The notes: generated by a model from the letters alone, not told the origin. Positions 8,226 through 16,828 are shown, counted from the stretch's first letter. The stretch is 64,000 nucleotides of DNA from Streptomyces sp. NBC_01255 (GCF_036226445.1 NZ_CP108474.1:248001-312000); one strand, 5' to 3'. Program-made: numbers and translations.

Positions 8226-9095
8226 TCACGCGCCGCCGGGGAGGTCGCGGGTCAGGCGGCGGCGGGTGAGGTGCTCGTGGACGAGGCGCCCGGTGAGGGC
8301 GCCTCCGTACACGACGAAGCCGACGCCGACGAGCCAGGACTGGAGGACGAGGACGGTGCCGAACTGGCCGTAGGTGACCGCGTTGGAGGCGATGAGCGGG
8401 GAGAAGACGAGCTGGGAGAAGATCCGCAGCCCGAGGAGGCCGAGCGCGGTGAGGGCGGCGCCGGGGGCGAGGGCGCGCCAGCGGATGCGGCCGCAGAGGA
8501 GGAAGCGCTGGGACCACCAGAAGAAGAGGAAGGTGCCGATGAGGTCGGCGACGGCGACGAAGAGGGTGGTCGAGGCCGGGGATTCCTCGGGGGCGGGGTT
8601 GGCGACGAAGAGGAGCAGGGCCGCGACGAGGACGGCGAGCCAGACGACGTGCCGCCACATGGTGTGCCAGCGGGCGGTGGGGAGGTCCCACGCCCGCTCG
8701 TAGCCGGTCTGGACGGCGGACCCGAAGGTGACGCCGAACGCGGCGAGGGCGGCGAGACCGAAGGCGGTGGTGCGCTGGAGGGCCTGCCCCGGCTGGCCGA
8801 AGAGCCGCTCGACCTCCTCCTCCGAGACCTCGGAGACGCCGAGGCCCTGGACGAGCCAGCGGGCGAAGCCCTGGCCGCTGGCGAGGTCGGCCGCCGCGAC
8901 GACGATGAGGAGCGGGACGAGGGTGAGCAGGCTCAGCGCCGCGAAGCCCATGGCGCGGTGCATGAGTTCCATGGCGCGGCCGCGGTTCCAGGCGAGGCCG
9001 ACCGGTGAGGCGAGCAGGCGCAGGTGGAACCGGTGGAACCAGTGACCGTGCTCGGTGGGGGGACCGTCGTCCGGCGGGCCGGGAGTGGGGGGCAT
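8226..9095 (-). CDS. YihY/BrkB-family membrane protein
   Basis: 289-aa inner-membrane protein. About six transmembrane helices follow a polar proline-rich N-terminus (for example FAALSLLTLVPLLIVVAAA, WLAVLVAALLLFVAN, LVGVGFVVYGGALTGRLV). The arrangement and the WDLPTARWHTMWR region match the YihY/BrkB (former 'ribonuclease BN') family, whose members are not nucleases and whose transport role is unsettled. It is convergent with the ABC permease, 19 bases away, with no obvious terminator between. Single gene. Confidence 0.8.
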   Translation of the reverse strand: MPPTPGPPDDGPPTEHGHWFHRFHLRLLASPVGLAWNRGRAMELMHRAMGFAALSLLTLVPLLIVVAAADLASGQGFARWLVQGLGVSEVSEEEVERLFGQPGQALQRTTAFGLAALAAFGVTFGSAVQTGYERAWDLPTARWHTMWRHVVWLAVLVAALLLFVANPAPEESPASTTLFVAVADLIGTFLFFWWSQRFLLCGRIRWRALAPGAALTALGLLGLRIFSQLVFSPLIASNAVTYGQFGTVLVLQSWLVGVGFVVYGGALTGRLVHEHLTRRRLTRDLPGGA

Positions 9096-9199
9096 GGTTC
9101 GTGGGGTACCCGTCCGGAGGCCGGGACACCTCCGAAGTGCGGCCGAACGGGTGCCGCCCGTCGTGGTGGCGCGGCCGGGTGGATCGGGTCAGCGGCCTG

Positions 9200-9673
9200 T
9201 CAGCGGGTGAAGGGGCGGGCTCCGGGACCGGGCCGGACGGTGACGTCCCGGGCGGCGAGGGTGGCGTGTTCCTCGCCCTCGCACTGGACGACCACGCGGA
9301 CGGGCGCCCCGCAGTCGGTGTGCCGGATGTCGAGCACGGGGCCCTCGGGATCTCCCGCGTACGCGTCGCCCCACTGCTTCAGGGCGAGGAGTACGGGCCA
9401 GAGGTCGACGCCCTTGGGCGTGAGCCGGTACTCGTACCGGGTACGGGAGCCGGGTTCGCGGTAGGGCTCGGCGCGCAGGACGCCGGCCGCGACGAGCTTG
9501 CGGAGGCGGTCGGCGAGGACGGCCTCGGAGAGGCCGAGGTGGCGCCGGAACTCGTCGTAGCGGCGGACCCCGTTGAAGGCGTCCCGCAGGATGAGCAGGC
9601 TCCACTTCTCGCCGACGAGGTCCAGGGTGCGGCGGACCGAGCAGTTCTCGGTGTCCGTCTCCAGCCACTTCAT
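9200..9673 (-). CDS. HxlR-family transcriptional regulator
   Basis: 157-aa winged-helix regulator. It carries the family landmarks: an N-terminal cysteine in TENCSVRRTLDLVGEKWSLLILRDAF, then RRYDEFRRHLGLSEAVLADRLRKLV (recognition region) and the wing RTRYEYRLTPKGVDLWPVL. HxlR proteins often sense aldehydes or oxidants through that cysteine. A further Cys pair sits in the C-terminal tail (HTDCGAPVRVVVQCEGEE), which is unusual and might bind metal. ATG at 9673 is preferred over a GTG two codons earlier. Divergent from the thioesterase gene, which is its likely target. Confidence 0.9.
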   Translation of the reverse strand: MKWLETDTENCSVRRTLDLVGEKWSLLILRDAFNGVRRYDEFRRHLGLSEAVLADRLRKLVAAGVLRAEPYREPGSRTRYEYRLTPKGVDLWPVLLALKQWGDAYAGDPEGPVLDIRHTDCGAPVRVVVQCEGEEHATLAARDVTVRPGPGARPFTR

Positions 9674-9702
9674 CGTCACACCCTACCCACCTGGCTGCGT
9701 CG

Positions 9703-9732
9703 TTGACAGTCAGCTGACACGAGAGCTAGCTT
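9703..9732 (+). promoter_or_regulatory. promoter with embedded palindrome, thioesterase gene
   Basis: TTGACA (9703-9708) and TAGCTT (9727-9732) are separated by 18 bases. The perfect palindrome GTCAGCTGAC (9709-9718) fills the first part of the spacer. It lies between the divergent HxlR and thioesterase genes, so it is a good candidate HxlR operator. Confidence 0.6.
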
Positions 9733-9767
9733 CGCCGTACAGAGTCAGCGGAGCCTAGCGGAGCGGA

Positions 9768-10265
9768 GTGGTGACGGTGCGGTCACGGACGGTCGAGTGG
9801 CAGGACGCCGGGGTCAGCGCCCGGGCCGCGAGGACGATGGCGGGGCTCGACTTCCTGCGCGAGATGGTGGCCGGGCGGCTGCCCGGGCCGCCGATCGCCG
9901 CGCTGCTGGGCTTCGGTCTTGAGGAGGTCGAGGACGGCCGTGCCGTGTTCGCCTTCGAACCGGGCGAGGAGCACTACAACCCGATCGGCAGCGTGCACGG
10001 CGGGGTGTACGCGACCCTGCTCGACTCGGCCGCCGGCTGCGCGGTGCACTCGACGCTCCCCCAGGGCACGGCGTACACCTCGCTCGATCTGTCGACCCGC
10101 TTCCTCCGGCCGATCACGATGGACACGGGCAAGGTGCGGGCGATCGGGACGGTGCTGTCGCGGGGGCGCCGCACCGCGCTGGCGGAGGCGGGCCTGTACG
10201 ACGCGGAGGACCGTCTGCTCGCGCACGCCACCAGCACCTGCATGCTGTTCCCGATGCCCGCGTAA
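9768..10265 (+). CDS. PaaI-type hotdog-fold thioesterase
   Basis: 165-aa acyl-CoA thioesterase of the hotdog fold. The core HYNPIGSVHGGVYATLLDSAAGCAV contains the helix and the HGG motif that positions the nucleophilic water. YTSLDLSTRFLRPI and a final GRRTALAEAGLYD strand complete the fold. GTG start at 9768; another GTG follows immediately. The N-terminal 30 residues are extra to the domain. It probably hydrolyses aromatic or medium-chain acyl-CoAs. The pairing with HxlR suggests induction by an aromatic or aldehyde ligand. Confidence 0.88.
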   Translation: MVTVRSRTVEWQDAGVSARAARTMAGLDFLREMVAGRLPGPPIAALLGFGLEEVEDGRAVFAFEPGEEHYNPIGSVHGGVYATLLDSAAGCAVHSTLPQGTAYTSLDLSTRFLRPITMDTGKVRAIGTVLSRGRRTALAEAGLYDAEDRLLAHATSTCMLFPMPA

Positions 10266-10299
10266 GCGTGCTGATCCCGCTCCCCTGGAGGCGCGGGCC

Positions 10300-10665
10300 T
10301 CAGCGGATGCCGGTGACCGGGAGGGTGCGGGTGCAGCCGTCCGGGGCGACGTCGGGAACGCCGTTCCCCTGAAGGGCCGCGCTCACCAGCGTGGCGAGCA
10401 GGTCGATGTCCGAGCCCATGTCCAGACGGACCGTCACCCACCCGGATCCGGCGCGCAGACGGACCGCACTCGACCCGAGCAGGGCGGGGCGCAGCTTCGC
10501 GACCATGGCCCTGGTGAGGTGGACGTCGGCTTCGTGCTCCCCGTGGAAGTGCACGATCTCCTGTGTCGCGGTGCCCAGACCGAGCTCGGCACCACAGTGG
10601 GTGCGGCCGGGGGTCAGCGAGGGCCAGCTCATCAGACGTTCACTGGCATGCCTGGCCGTGTTCAT
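10300..10665 (-). CDS. luciferase-like DUF5519 protein
   Basis: 121-aa cytoplasmic protein resembling the DUF5519 'luciferase domain' family, short proteins named for a distant link to a luciferin-regenerating region. Recognisable parts are the ELGLGTATQEIVHFHGEHEADVHLT region, the LRPALLGSSAVRLRAGSGWVTVRL strand pair and a helix with VSAALQGN. The ATG at 10665 is chosen because the conserved part starts soon after; its ribosome site is weak and ATG 10632 is possible. Enzymatic activity is not established for the family. Confidence 0.65.
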   Translation of the reverse strand: MNTARHASERLMSWPSLTPGRTHCGAELGLGTATQEIVHFHGEHEADVHLTRAMVAKLRPALLGSSAVRLRAGSGWVTVRLDMGSDIDLLATLVSAALQGNGVPDVAPDGCTRTLPVTGIR

Positions 10666-10801
10666 ACCGAGGAGCGTGCCGGGCCACGGGGCCGCGCACA
10701 AGCGTCCTGGCGAAAGAATCCCCGCACAGGCGTGAAACAGGACGCGGACTGGCCGAAGTGACCGTGTGTCACGAGGCGCGTGGGTCGGGAGTGGCGTGGC
10801 G

Positions 10802-11968
10802 TCACGCCGTCGGGCGGGCGCGGACGCGGGCCGCGAGGACGGCCACGTCGTCCTCGGCCCGGTGGGCACCGAGGCGGCGGAGCACCTCGTCGACGACCTG
10901 GTGGGGGCCGGGGTCGGGCGGGAGGCGGAGTGAGGCGAGGCGGGCCAGCGACACGTCGATGTCCTCGCCCCGGCGCTCGACGAGGCCGTCGGTGAAGAGC
11001 AGCAGCGTCTCGGCGGGCGTGAGCGGGCGGGTGGTGGGCTCGTAGCCGCCGACGCCGGTGCCCAGCGGTGGGCCCACCGGGAGGTCGACCAGTTCCGCCG
11101 AGCCGTCCGCGCCGAACACGGCGGGCGGCAGGTGGCCTGCGCTGGCGAAGGTGGCGGCGCCGCGCGCCGGGTCGACGCGGACGAGCAGGCAGGTCGCGGG
11201 GCGGCGGCCGTCGTCCTCGGCGACCACGGAGTCGAGGTGGCGCAGGACCCGGTGCGGCGGCAGGTCCGTGGCGGCGACCTCGCGGAGCACGGTGCGGTAG
11301 GCGTTCATGTCGACGGCGGCGTCCAGACCGTGCCCCATCACGTCGCCGACGACCAGGAGGGTGCGGCCGAAGTGGAGTCGTACCGTCTCGAACCAGTCGC
11401 CGCCGACGAGGGTGCGGAGCCCGGCGGGGAGATAGCCGCCCGCGATCTCCAGATTGGGGTGCGGCCTGCCCGGTTCGGCGACGAGGGCGCGCTGGAGGTG
11501 GAGGGCGGTGTCCTCGGTGGCGGCGAGGCGGCGCGCGTGGCCGATGTGCCGGGCGGCGAGCCGCGCGGCGTGGTGGACGGTGGCGGCCTCGTCGGTGGTG
11601 AAGGGGACGCCGTCGATACGGGTCACGGTGACCGTTCCGAGGGGTTCCTCGTCGCCGACGGCGAGCGCGGCGGTGAGGGTGTGCACGGGGGCGGAGCCGG
11701 GGCCTGGGCCGGGGCCTGGGAGAGCGGTGCTCTCGGAGCGAGGGGCGGATCTGTCCGACCCCGCGGACATGCGTGCCGTCGCGGCGCGGCGCGGCGGGAC
11801 GCCCTGCTCGGCGGCCAGGTCGACCACCACCGAGCCGCCCAGCCGGCGCACGAGGAACGCGGCGGCCTCACGGCAGGTGTGCGTCTCGTCGAGCGTCGTG
11901 CCGATCTCGCCGATCGCCTGCTCCATCGCCCGCACCCTGGCCAGGAGAGCCTCGTCCTGTTCCGCCAC
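10802..11968 (-). CDS. PP2C/SpoIIE-family serine phosphatase
   Basis: 388-aa soluble protein phosphatase. An N-terminal sensor-like segment (about residues 1-165, GAF-like: EAAAFLVRRLGGSVVVDLAAEQG and EEPLGTVTVTRIDG) is followed by a helical linker. The SpoIIE catalytic domain carries metal-binding motifs GGDWFETV, VVGDVMGHGLDAAVD, LLLFTDGLVERR and EDDVAVL. Such proteins dephosphorylate anti-anti-sigma factors. No sigma or anti-sigma gene is adjacent. GTG at 11968 is chosen because GGAGGT precedes it closely. The Ser/Pro/Gly-rich insert around residues 80-110 is low-complexity. Confidence 0.9.
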   Translation of the reverse strand: MAEQDEALLARVRAMEQAIGEIGTTLDETHTCREAAAFLVRRLGGSVVVDLAAEQGVPPRRAATARMSAGSDRSAPRSESTALPGPGPGPGSAPVHTLTAALAVGDEEPLGTVTVTRIDGVPFTTDEAATVHHAARLAARHIGHARRLAATEDTALHLQRALVAEPGRPHPNLEIAGGYLPAGLRTLVGGDWFETVRLHFGRTLLVVGDVMGHGLDAAVDMNAYRTVLREVAATDLPPHRVLRHLDSVVAEDDGRRPATCLLVRVDPARGAATFASAGHLPPAVFGADGSAELVDLPVGPPLGTGVGGYEPTTRPLTPAETLLLFTDGLVERRGEDIDVSLARLASLRLPPDPGPHQVVDEVLRRLGAHRAEDDVAVLAARVRARPTA

Positions 11969-12120
11969 GACACCTCCACCGCCGCGCGGTTCCCCGGGCG
12001 GCGTGCCCGGTCCCCCCATTGCACCAGCGGCTCACGGCCCGCGCGCGGGCACGGACCTCAGGGCCCGCCCGGCGGAACGGTTGTGCGGTGCTGCCGGATC
12101 TGATCAAGTACCCCTGAGGC

Positions 12121-12132
12121 TACTGGCCAGTA
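12121..12132. promoter_or_regulatory. 12-bp palindrome before the moxR gene
   Basis: TACTGGCCAGTA is a perfect palindrome 29 bases upstream of the MoxR start, overlapping the likely promoter/leader. A regulator dimer site is plausible; no cognate regulator is adjacent. Confidence 0.35.
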
Positions 12133-12160
12133 AGAGTTTCCGCTTCCCGGGGGGACAGGC

Positions 12161-13030
12161 ATGACGACCGGATTCTTCAGCTCCGTGGACGACGTCGCCG
12201 AGCGGCTCGCCACGACCGGCTACCTGGCGTCGCGGGCCGTCGCCACCACCGTCTTCCTCGCCGACCGGCTCGGCAAGCCGCTCCTGGTCGAGGGGCCCGC
12301 CGGGGTCGGCAAGACGGAGCTGGCCAAGGCCGTCGCCGAGGTGACGGGCGCCCGGCTCGTCAGGCTCCAGTGCTACGAGGGCGTCGACGAGTCCCGCGCA
12401 CTGTACGAGTGGAACCACGCCAAGCAGCTGCTGCGGATCACGTCCGGCCGCGGCGAGTCCTGGGACGAGACGCGGACGGACATCTTCTCCGAGGAGTTCC
12501 TGCTCGCCCGCCCGCTGCTCACCGCCATCCGGTCCGAGGAGCCGACCGTCCTCCTCATCGACGAGACCGACAAGGCCGACGTCGAGGTCGAGGGCCTGCT
12601 CCTGGAGGTGCTCAGCGACTTCCAGGTGACCGTCCCCGAGCTCGGGACGATCGCGGCGGCGCGACGGCCCTTCGTCGTCCTCACCTCGAACGCGAGCCGC
12701 GAACTGTCCGAGGCGCTCCGGCGACGCTGTCTCTTCCTGCACATCGGGTTCCCGGAGGAGGAGCTGGAGCGCCGGATCGTGACCCGCAAGGTGCCCGGCC
12801 TCGACGCCGCGCTCGCCACGTCCGTCGTCCGGGTCGTGGGGGCGCTGCGGGCCATGGACCTGCGCAAGGTCCCGTCCGTGTCCGAGACGATCGACTGGGC
12901 GCGGACCCTGCTGGCGCTCGGCGCGGACCGGCTGGACGAGGGGGTCGTACGGGACAGCCTGGGGGTTCTCCTCAAGCACCAGGACGACATCGTGAAGGCC
13001 GCGGCCAAGCTCGACCTGGAAGCGGTGTGA
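12161..13030 (+). CDS. MoxR-family AAA+ ATPase
   Basis: 289-aa ATPase of the MoxR class, chaperone-like machines that act with VWA-domain partners to mature or activate metal enzymes or complexes. Walker A GPAGVGKT is at residues 45-52. Walker B is VLLIDETDKAD, and sensor residues lie in FVVLTSNASRELSEALRRRC, with the arginine finger in RRRC. It starts at ATG 12161 after GGGGGGA. The stop overlaps the GTG of the VWA gene (GTGA), so the pair is a coupled MoxR-VWA unit. No client enzyme (for example CO dehydrogenase) is adjacent, so the substrate is open. Confidence 0.93.
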   Translation: MTTGFFSSVDDVAERLATTGYLASRAVATTVFLADRLGKPLLVEGPAGVGKTELAKAVAEVTGARLVRLQCYEGVDESRALYEWNHAKQLLRITSGRGESWDETRTDIFSEEFLLARPLLTAIRSEEPTVLLIDETDKADVEVEGLLLEVLSDFQVTVPELGTIAAARRPFVVLTSNASRELSEALRRRCLFLHIGFPEEELERRIVTRKVPGLDAALATSVVRVVGALRAMDLRKVPSVSETIDWARTLLALGADRLDEGVVRDSLGVLLKHQDDIVKAAAKLDLEAV

Positions 13031-14415
13031 CCCCGGCGGTCCCGGGCGGGACGTCTGCGGACGCGTCCGGGCCCGTGGAGCGGCTCACCGGTCTGGTGGG
13101 GGCGCTGCGCGACCACGGCTTCGGGATCGGGACGGGCGAGACCGTGGACGCGGGGCACGCCCTGGAGGCGGTCGGGTTCACGGACCGCGAGCGGGTGCGG
13201 GAGGCGCTGGCGGCGACGCTGCTCCACGGGGAGCGGCAGCGCCCCGTCTTCGACCGGGTCTTCGACCTGTACTTCCCGCTCGGCGGCGGCGGTCGGACGG
13301 CCCTCGACGGCACCGCGGCCGACCTCGCCGAGCTGCGGGAGCGGCTCGCAGACGCGCTGGCGGCCGACGACGGGGCCGCCCTCGCCGTGCTCGCGGCGGA
13401 GGCGGTGGGCGGTTTCGGGGGTTACGGCTCCGGCCCGGAGACGGACGGCTGGTCCTCGTACCAGACGCTCTCCCGGCTGCGCCCCGAGACCCTCCTCGCG
13501 CGGGTGCGGGCTGCGGAGCGGAGCGAGGAGCCCGAGTTCGCCGACCGGCTGCTCGACGACGAGATCCGGCGGCGGATCGAGGCCTTCCGCGAACGGGTCA
13601 GGACCGAGGCACGGCGGCGGGTCGCCGAGCGGCAGGGCCGGGACCGGGTCGCTCGGCGGGCGGTCGCGGGGACGGCGGACGGGGTGGACTTCCTGCTCGC
13701 CGGGCGGGCGCAGCTGGACGAGCTGCGGCGTACGGTACGGCCGCTGGCACGGAAGCTGGCCACCCGGCTGGCCGCCCGCCGGCGCCGGGCGGCGCGCGGG
13801 GAGATCGACCTGCGGCGGACGCTGCGCCGCTCGCTGTCGACCGGGGGCGTCCCTGTGCGGCCGGTGCTGCGACGGCGCCGTCCCGGGCGGCCGGAGCTGG
13901 TGCTCCTGTGCGATGTGTCGGGGTCGGTGGCCGGTTTCGCGCAGTTCACGATGCTGCTGGTGCAGGCCCTGCACGACCAGTTCAGCCGGGTGCGGGTCTT
14001 CGCCTTCGTCAACCGGGTCGACGAGGTGACGGGGCTGATCGCACGGGGCGCGGCGGACCCGGCGGGGCTCGGCGACCGCATCCTCGCGGAGGCGGAGCTG
14101 ACCGGCTGGCACGGGCAGAGCGACTACGGGACGGCGCTCGGGGAGTTCGCCGACCGGTACGCGGAGGCCGTCGGCCCGCGCACGGTGCTCTTCGTCCTCG
14201 GCGACGCGCGGACCAACCGCGCCGACCCCAACCTCGCGGCGCTGAAACGGGTCGCGGACCGGGCGCGCCGGGTCCACTGGCTCAATCCCGAGCAGCCCTC
14301 GCTGTGGGGCACGGGCGACTCGGAGGCCCCGGCGTACGCCGAGATCGTCGACATGCGGCCCTGCCGCAACTCACGCCAGCTCGGAGCGCTGATCGGCCGC
14401 CTGCTCCCGGTCTGA
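13027..14415 (+). CDS. VWA domain (CoxE-like) protein
   Basis: 462-aa partner of the MoxR ATPase. The first 280 residues are helical, charged and Arg-rich (RRRIEAFRERVRTEARRRVAERQGR area). The C-terminal von Willebrand A domain carries the MIDAS start LVLLCDVSGSV, the Thr/Asp positions in WHGQSDYGTAL, and VLFVLGDARTN. The order matches CoxE-type proteins. GTG at 13027 overlaps the preceding stop by four bases. MoxR/VWA pairs usually insert metals or remodel protein assemblies; here the target is not encoded nearby. Confidence 0.88.
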   Translation: MTPAVPGGTSADASGPVERLTGLVGALRDHGFGIGTGETVDAGHALEAVGFTDRERVREALAATLLHGERQRPVFDRVFDLYFPLGGGGRTALDGTAADLAELRERLADALAADDGAALAVLAAEAVGGFGGYGSGPETDGWSSYQTLSRLRPETLLARVRAAERSEEPEFADRLLDDEIRRRIEAFRERVRTEARRRVAERQGRDRVARRAVAGTADGVDFLLAGRAQLDELRRTVRPLARKLATRLAARRRRAARGEIDLRRTLRRSLSTGGVPVRPVLRRRRPGRPELVLLCDVSGSVAGFAQFTMLLVQALHDQFSRVRVFAFVNRVDEVTGLIARGAADPAGLGDRILAEAELTGWHGQSDYGTALGEFADRYAEAVGPRTVLFVLGDARTNRADPNLAALKRVADRARRVHWLNPEQPSLWGTGDSEAPAYAEIVDMRPCRNSRQLGALIGRLLPV

Positions 14416-14472
14416 GCCACGGGCCGTCTCCCCCCGCCACCCCACCCCCTAGGGGGGTCGTACGGGGTCCGG

Positions 14473-14502
14473 TTGTACGGCGGCGGGGCCGCCATCTAGC
14501 GT
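14473..14502 (+). promoter_or_regulatory. promoter of the nucleosidase gene (leaderless type)
   Basis: TTGTAC (14473-14478) and TAGCGT (14497-14502) are separated by 18 bases. The ATG follows seven bases after the -10 box, where transcription should begin, so the mRNA is probably leaderless. Confidence 0.55.
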
Positions 14503-14509
14503 GACCTCC

Positions 14510-15094
14510 ATGGAACTCTTGGGAGAGATCGTCGCCGGCCGTCCTCTGTACGTCGTCGCGGTGAAGGAGGAGGCGCAGTTCCTCGACACCGATCTGCCGG
14601 TGCTGCTCACCGGCATGGGCAAGGTCAACGCGGCGACCGCCCTCGCGACCGTACTCGGCCGGGGCCCGCGGCCGTCCGGGATCGTGAACCTGGGGACCGC
14701 CGGGGCACTGCGCCCTGGTTTCATGGGCACTCATGTCGTCGGCACCGTCCTCCAGCATGACTTCGACGGCGTATTCCTCGCCACGCTGACCGGCGAGACC
14801 TATGGCGAGCCGCTGACCCTGCCCGACGGCGGTGACGTGGTGCTGGCCACCGGGGACTCGTTCATCGCGGACGAGGCCTCCCGGGCCCGGCTCGCGGAGC
14901 GGGCGGCGCTCGTCGACATGGAGGGGTACGCGCTGGCCTCGGTCGCGCAGCTCGCCGGGGTTCCGCTGCGGATGGTGAAGCACGTCAGCGACGAGGCGGG
15001 GGACGGCGCGGCCCGCACCTGGCGCGAGTCGGTCGCCGAGTGCGCGAGGGCGCTGGCCGACTGGGCGGCGGCGAACACTCCGTACCGCTCCTGA
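14510..15094 (+). CDS. 5'-methylthioadenosine/SAH-type nucleosidase
   Basis: 194-aa member of the nucleoside phosphorylase/nucleosidase (PNP_UDP_1) fold. Recognisable parts are LLTGMGKVNAATALATVL, the IVNLGTAGAL turn, DSFIAD, and LVDMEGYALASVAQ, whose ME pair contacts the ribose. The final VKHVSDEAGDGA supplies the catalytic Asp. It is shorter than standard MTA/SAH nucleosidases (about 230 aa). Substrate could be MTA, SAH or a modified nucleoside. ATG at 14510 is preferred to GTG 14501 because the -10 box overlaps the latter. Recycling of SAH or MTA is inferred from the fold. Confidence 0.85.
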   Translation: MELLGEIVAGRPLYVVAVKEEAQFLDTDLPVLLTGMGKVNAATALATVLGRGPRPSGIVNLGTAGALRPGFMGTHVVGTVLQHDFDGVFLATLTGETYGEPLTLPDGGDVVLATGDSFIADEASRARLAERAALVDMEGYALASVAQLAGVPLRMVKHVSDEAGDGAARTWRESVAECARALADWAAANTPYRS

Positions 15095-15163
15095 CGTCGA
15101 CGGCTCGACCGCCCGAGCCGCCCGAGCCGCCCCGCAGCGACCCGGCGGCTACCGGCGGACCGG

Positions 15164-16354
15164 TCAGCGGTGCTGGAAGTGGACCTCCGGGTGGTCCGGG
15201 GTCGGACCGTCCAGGACGGGCCGCGCGAGGCCCCGCAGATGCCGGTCGAAGAAGGCGGCCACGTACGTCCGCGTGACGGCGACGGCCCGGTCGGCGGGCA
15301 GCGCCGGCCCGGGCAGGCCGAACCGGCTCTGGATCACCGGGTAGTCGGAGAAGGTGAAGTGCTCCGCCCCGGCCACGGTGACCCACCGCTTCCAGCCGTC
15401 GAGCGTGGGCCACACCCGGTCCCAGCTGGTGTCCTGCCCGCCGGGCAGGTGCATGCCGTCGTGGGTGCCCAGCATCAGGAACGGACGGCCGCGCAGGCCC
15501 TCCGCCGGCAGGTCCTCCCAGAAGGCCCCGTCCATGTTGAGCCCGGCGTCGATGCGCGGGTCGGCCGCCATGGCGGTGGCCGCGCTCGCCCCGCCGATCG
15601 AGTGCCCCGCCATGCCGACGCGGCGCGCGTCGATGGCGCGGGCGTGGCGCCAGACGGGGCGGGGGCCGGTCAGCCGGTCGAGGACGAAGCGCATGTCGGC
15701 GGCGCGGGTGGAGGTCACCACGCTCGCGTGGACGCCTCCCTCGTCGAGCGCCGTGCACGCGACGCAGGTCAGGGTCCGGCCGCCGGGGACGGAGATGCCG
15801 TACGACTCGTAGGCGTGGTCGACGGAGGCGACGACGTAGCCGCGCGAGGCGAGGTCCTCCGCGAGGTGGGAGAGCGTCCACCGGGAGCCGCCGAAGCCGG
15901 GCGACAGCAGCACGAGCGGGTGCTTGCCCGGGGCGGGGCGGGCGTCGGTCCGGCCGTGGGTGCGCATCCGGGCGAGCGCGTCGCCCGGGACGGCGGAGCC
16001 GATGCCGAGCGCCTCGATCAGGAGGCGCGCCTCCTCGCCGGTGGCGTACGGAGCGGGGCGCCCGTCGCCGGGGCGCGCGGCCGGGTAGTGGAGGGTGACC
16101 ATCAGTTCGCGCCCTGCGGCGGTGGGGACCCAGGGGTCGGTACGGGACCGGTCGACGAGCGGCAGGACCGTGCGGCCGATGGCGTACGGCCCCGTGGGCG
16201 CGGGCAGCGCGGGCCGTGCGGTGTCGGGGGCGACGACCGGGGCGGTGAGCGCGGCCGGGGCCGCGACGGACGGGCCCGCCGTGGCGAGGGCTCCGGGTAA
16301 GGCGAGGGAACAGGCGAGAAGCGCGGCCGCGGCCGCGCGGGTGAATCGGGTCAT
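15164..16354 (-). CDS. secreted PAF-acetylhydrolase-like esterase
   Basis: 396-aa exported alpha/beta hydrolase. The signal peptide spans roughly residues 1-32 (FTRAAAAALLACSLALPGALA). The catalytic domain has the nucleophile elbow GMAGHSIGGASAAT, a preceding LVLLSPGFGGSRW oxyanion region and a likely catalytic His in GAEHFTFSDYP. This layout resembles platelet-activating-factor acetylhydrolase/dienelactone hydrolase-type lipases of Streptomyces. Two cysteines (LTCVACTAL) may form a disulfide. On the minus strand TAGCGT lies seven bases before the ATG, suggesting leaderless translation. Likely substrate: extracellular short-chain esters. Confidence 0.85.
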   Translation of the reverse strand: MTRFTRAAAAALLACSLALPGALATAGPSVAAPAALTAPVVAPDTARPALPAPTGPYAIGRTVLPLVDRSRTDPWVPTAAGRELMVTLHYPAARPGDGRPAPYATGEEARLLIEALGIGSAVPGDALARMRTHGRTDARPAPGKHPLVLLSPGFGGSRWTLSHLAEDLASRGYVVASVDHAYESYGISVPGGRTLTCVACTALDEGGVHASVVTSTRAADMRFVLDRLTGPRPVWRHARAIDARRVGMAGHSIGGASAATAMAADPRIDAGLNMDGAFWEDLPAEGLRGRPFLMLGTHDGMHLPGGQDTSWDRVWPTLDGWKRWVTVAGAEHFTFSDYPVIQSRFGLPGPALPADRAVAVTRTYVAAFFDRHLRGLARPVLDGPTPDHPEVHFQHR

Positions 16355-16502
16355 GCGGGGCACGCTAGAGGCCGCGGCCGGGGCGGCGCGTCCTTCCACA
16401 GGTGCATGTTCGGTCAGACCGACGGCTGACGCGAGTGCAGCGGCGTGCCGTCAACTCCCCTCCCCCTGTGGCCTGCTGACGCTCCCACCTGCCGGGACGG
16501 CC

Positions 16503-16533
16503 TTGACAGCGCGGAAGCCCGCCTGCCTATGGT
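16503..16533 (+). promoter_or_regulatory. promoter of the sulfur-type monooxygenase operon
   Basis: TTGACA (16503-16508) and TATGGT (16528-16533) with a 19-base spacer; slightly long, but both hexamers are good. It drives a leader containing a hairpin and a small peptide ORF. Confidence 0.5.
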
Positions 16534-16541
16534 GAGACGTT

Positions 16542-16563
16542 CCTTCCCGGATGGCCGGGAAGG
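16542..16563 (+). promoter_or_regulatory. 5'-leader hairpin upstream of the leader peptide
   Basis: CCTTCCCGG (16542-16550) and CCGGGAAGG (16555-16563) form a perfect 9-bp stem with an ATGG loop. It falls at the very start of the predicted transcript, where a stability element or part of an attenuator would sit. Confidence 0.5.
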
Positions 16564-16591
16564 AGCCGGACCGAACCGAGGGGAGGCGCAC

Positions 16592-16711
16592 GTGCACGCG
16601 TCGAGCAACGCGCCGCGCCGCCTGGTCCGCGCCGGGGCGCCGCTGGTCTGCCGCCGCCACGTCGACTTCTGCCGTACCTCCTCGGCCATCTGTCCTTCCC
16701 TCAGCGCCTGA
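16592..16711 (+). CDS. cysteine-containing putative leader peptide
   Basis: 39-aa peptide beginning at GTG 16592 with GGGGAGG just upstream. It contains the actinobacterial leader signature: CRRHVDFCRTSSAICPS, matching the (R)RH-x-D-x-CR-xxSA-x-C pattern found before sulfur-metabolism genes. Three cysteines are spaced over the last 20 codons, so ribosome speed through them could report cysteine supply and tune the downstream genes. The two monooxygenase genes follow 117 bases later. Regulatory function is inferred from position and pattern, not shown. Confidence 0.75.
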   Translation: MHASSNAPRRLVRAGAPLVCRRHVDFCRTSSAICPSLSA

Positions 16712-16828
16712 CCCCGCTCCGCGTGGGTCCGCGCGTTCCGTGACGTTCCGTCGCCCGGCCGCACGCCGGCGCGCCTTCGCGCGCCCGTGCCCCGCCGCGC
16801 GCTCCCGTCTCCCGGAAGGACCACTCCC

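Noticed and set aside
10780..12117. Plus-strand frames opposite the SpoIIE phosphatase
   Set aside because: Shadow frames without any family motif.
16540..16600. SAM riboswitch before the monooxygenase operon
   Set aside because: Only one simple hairpin is present and none of the SAM-II or SAM-IV core motifs; the leader peptide explains the leader better.
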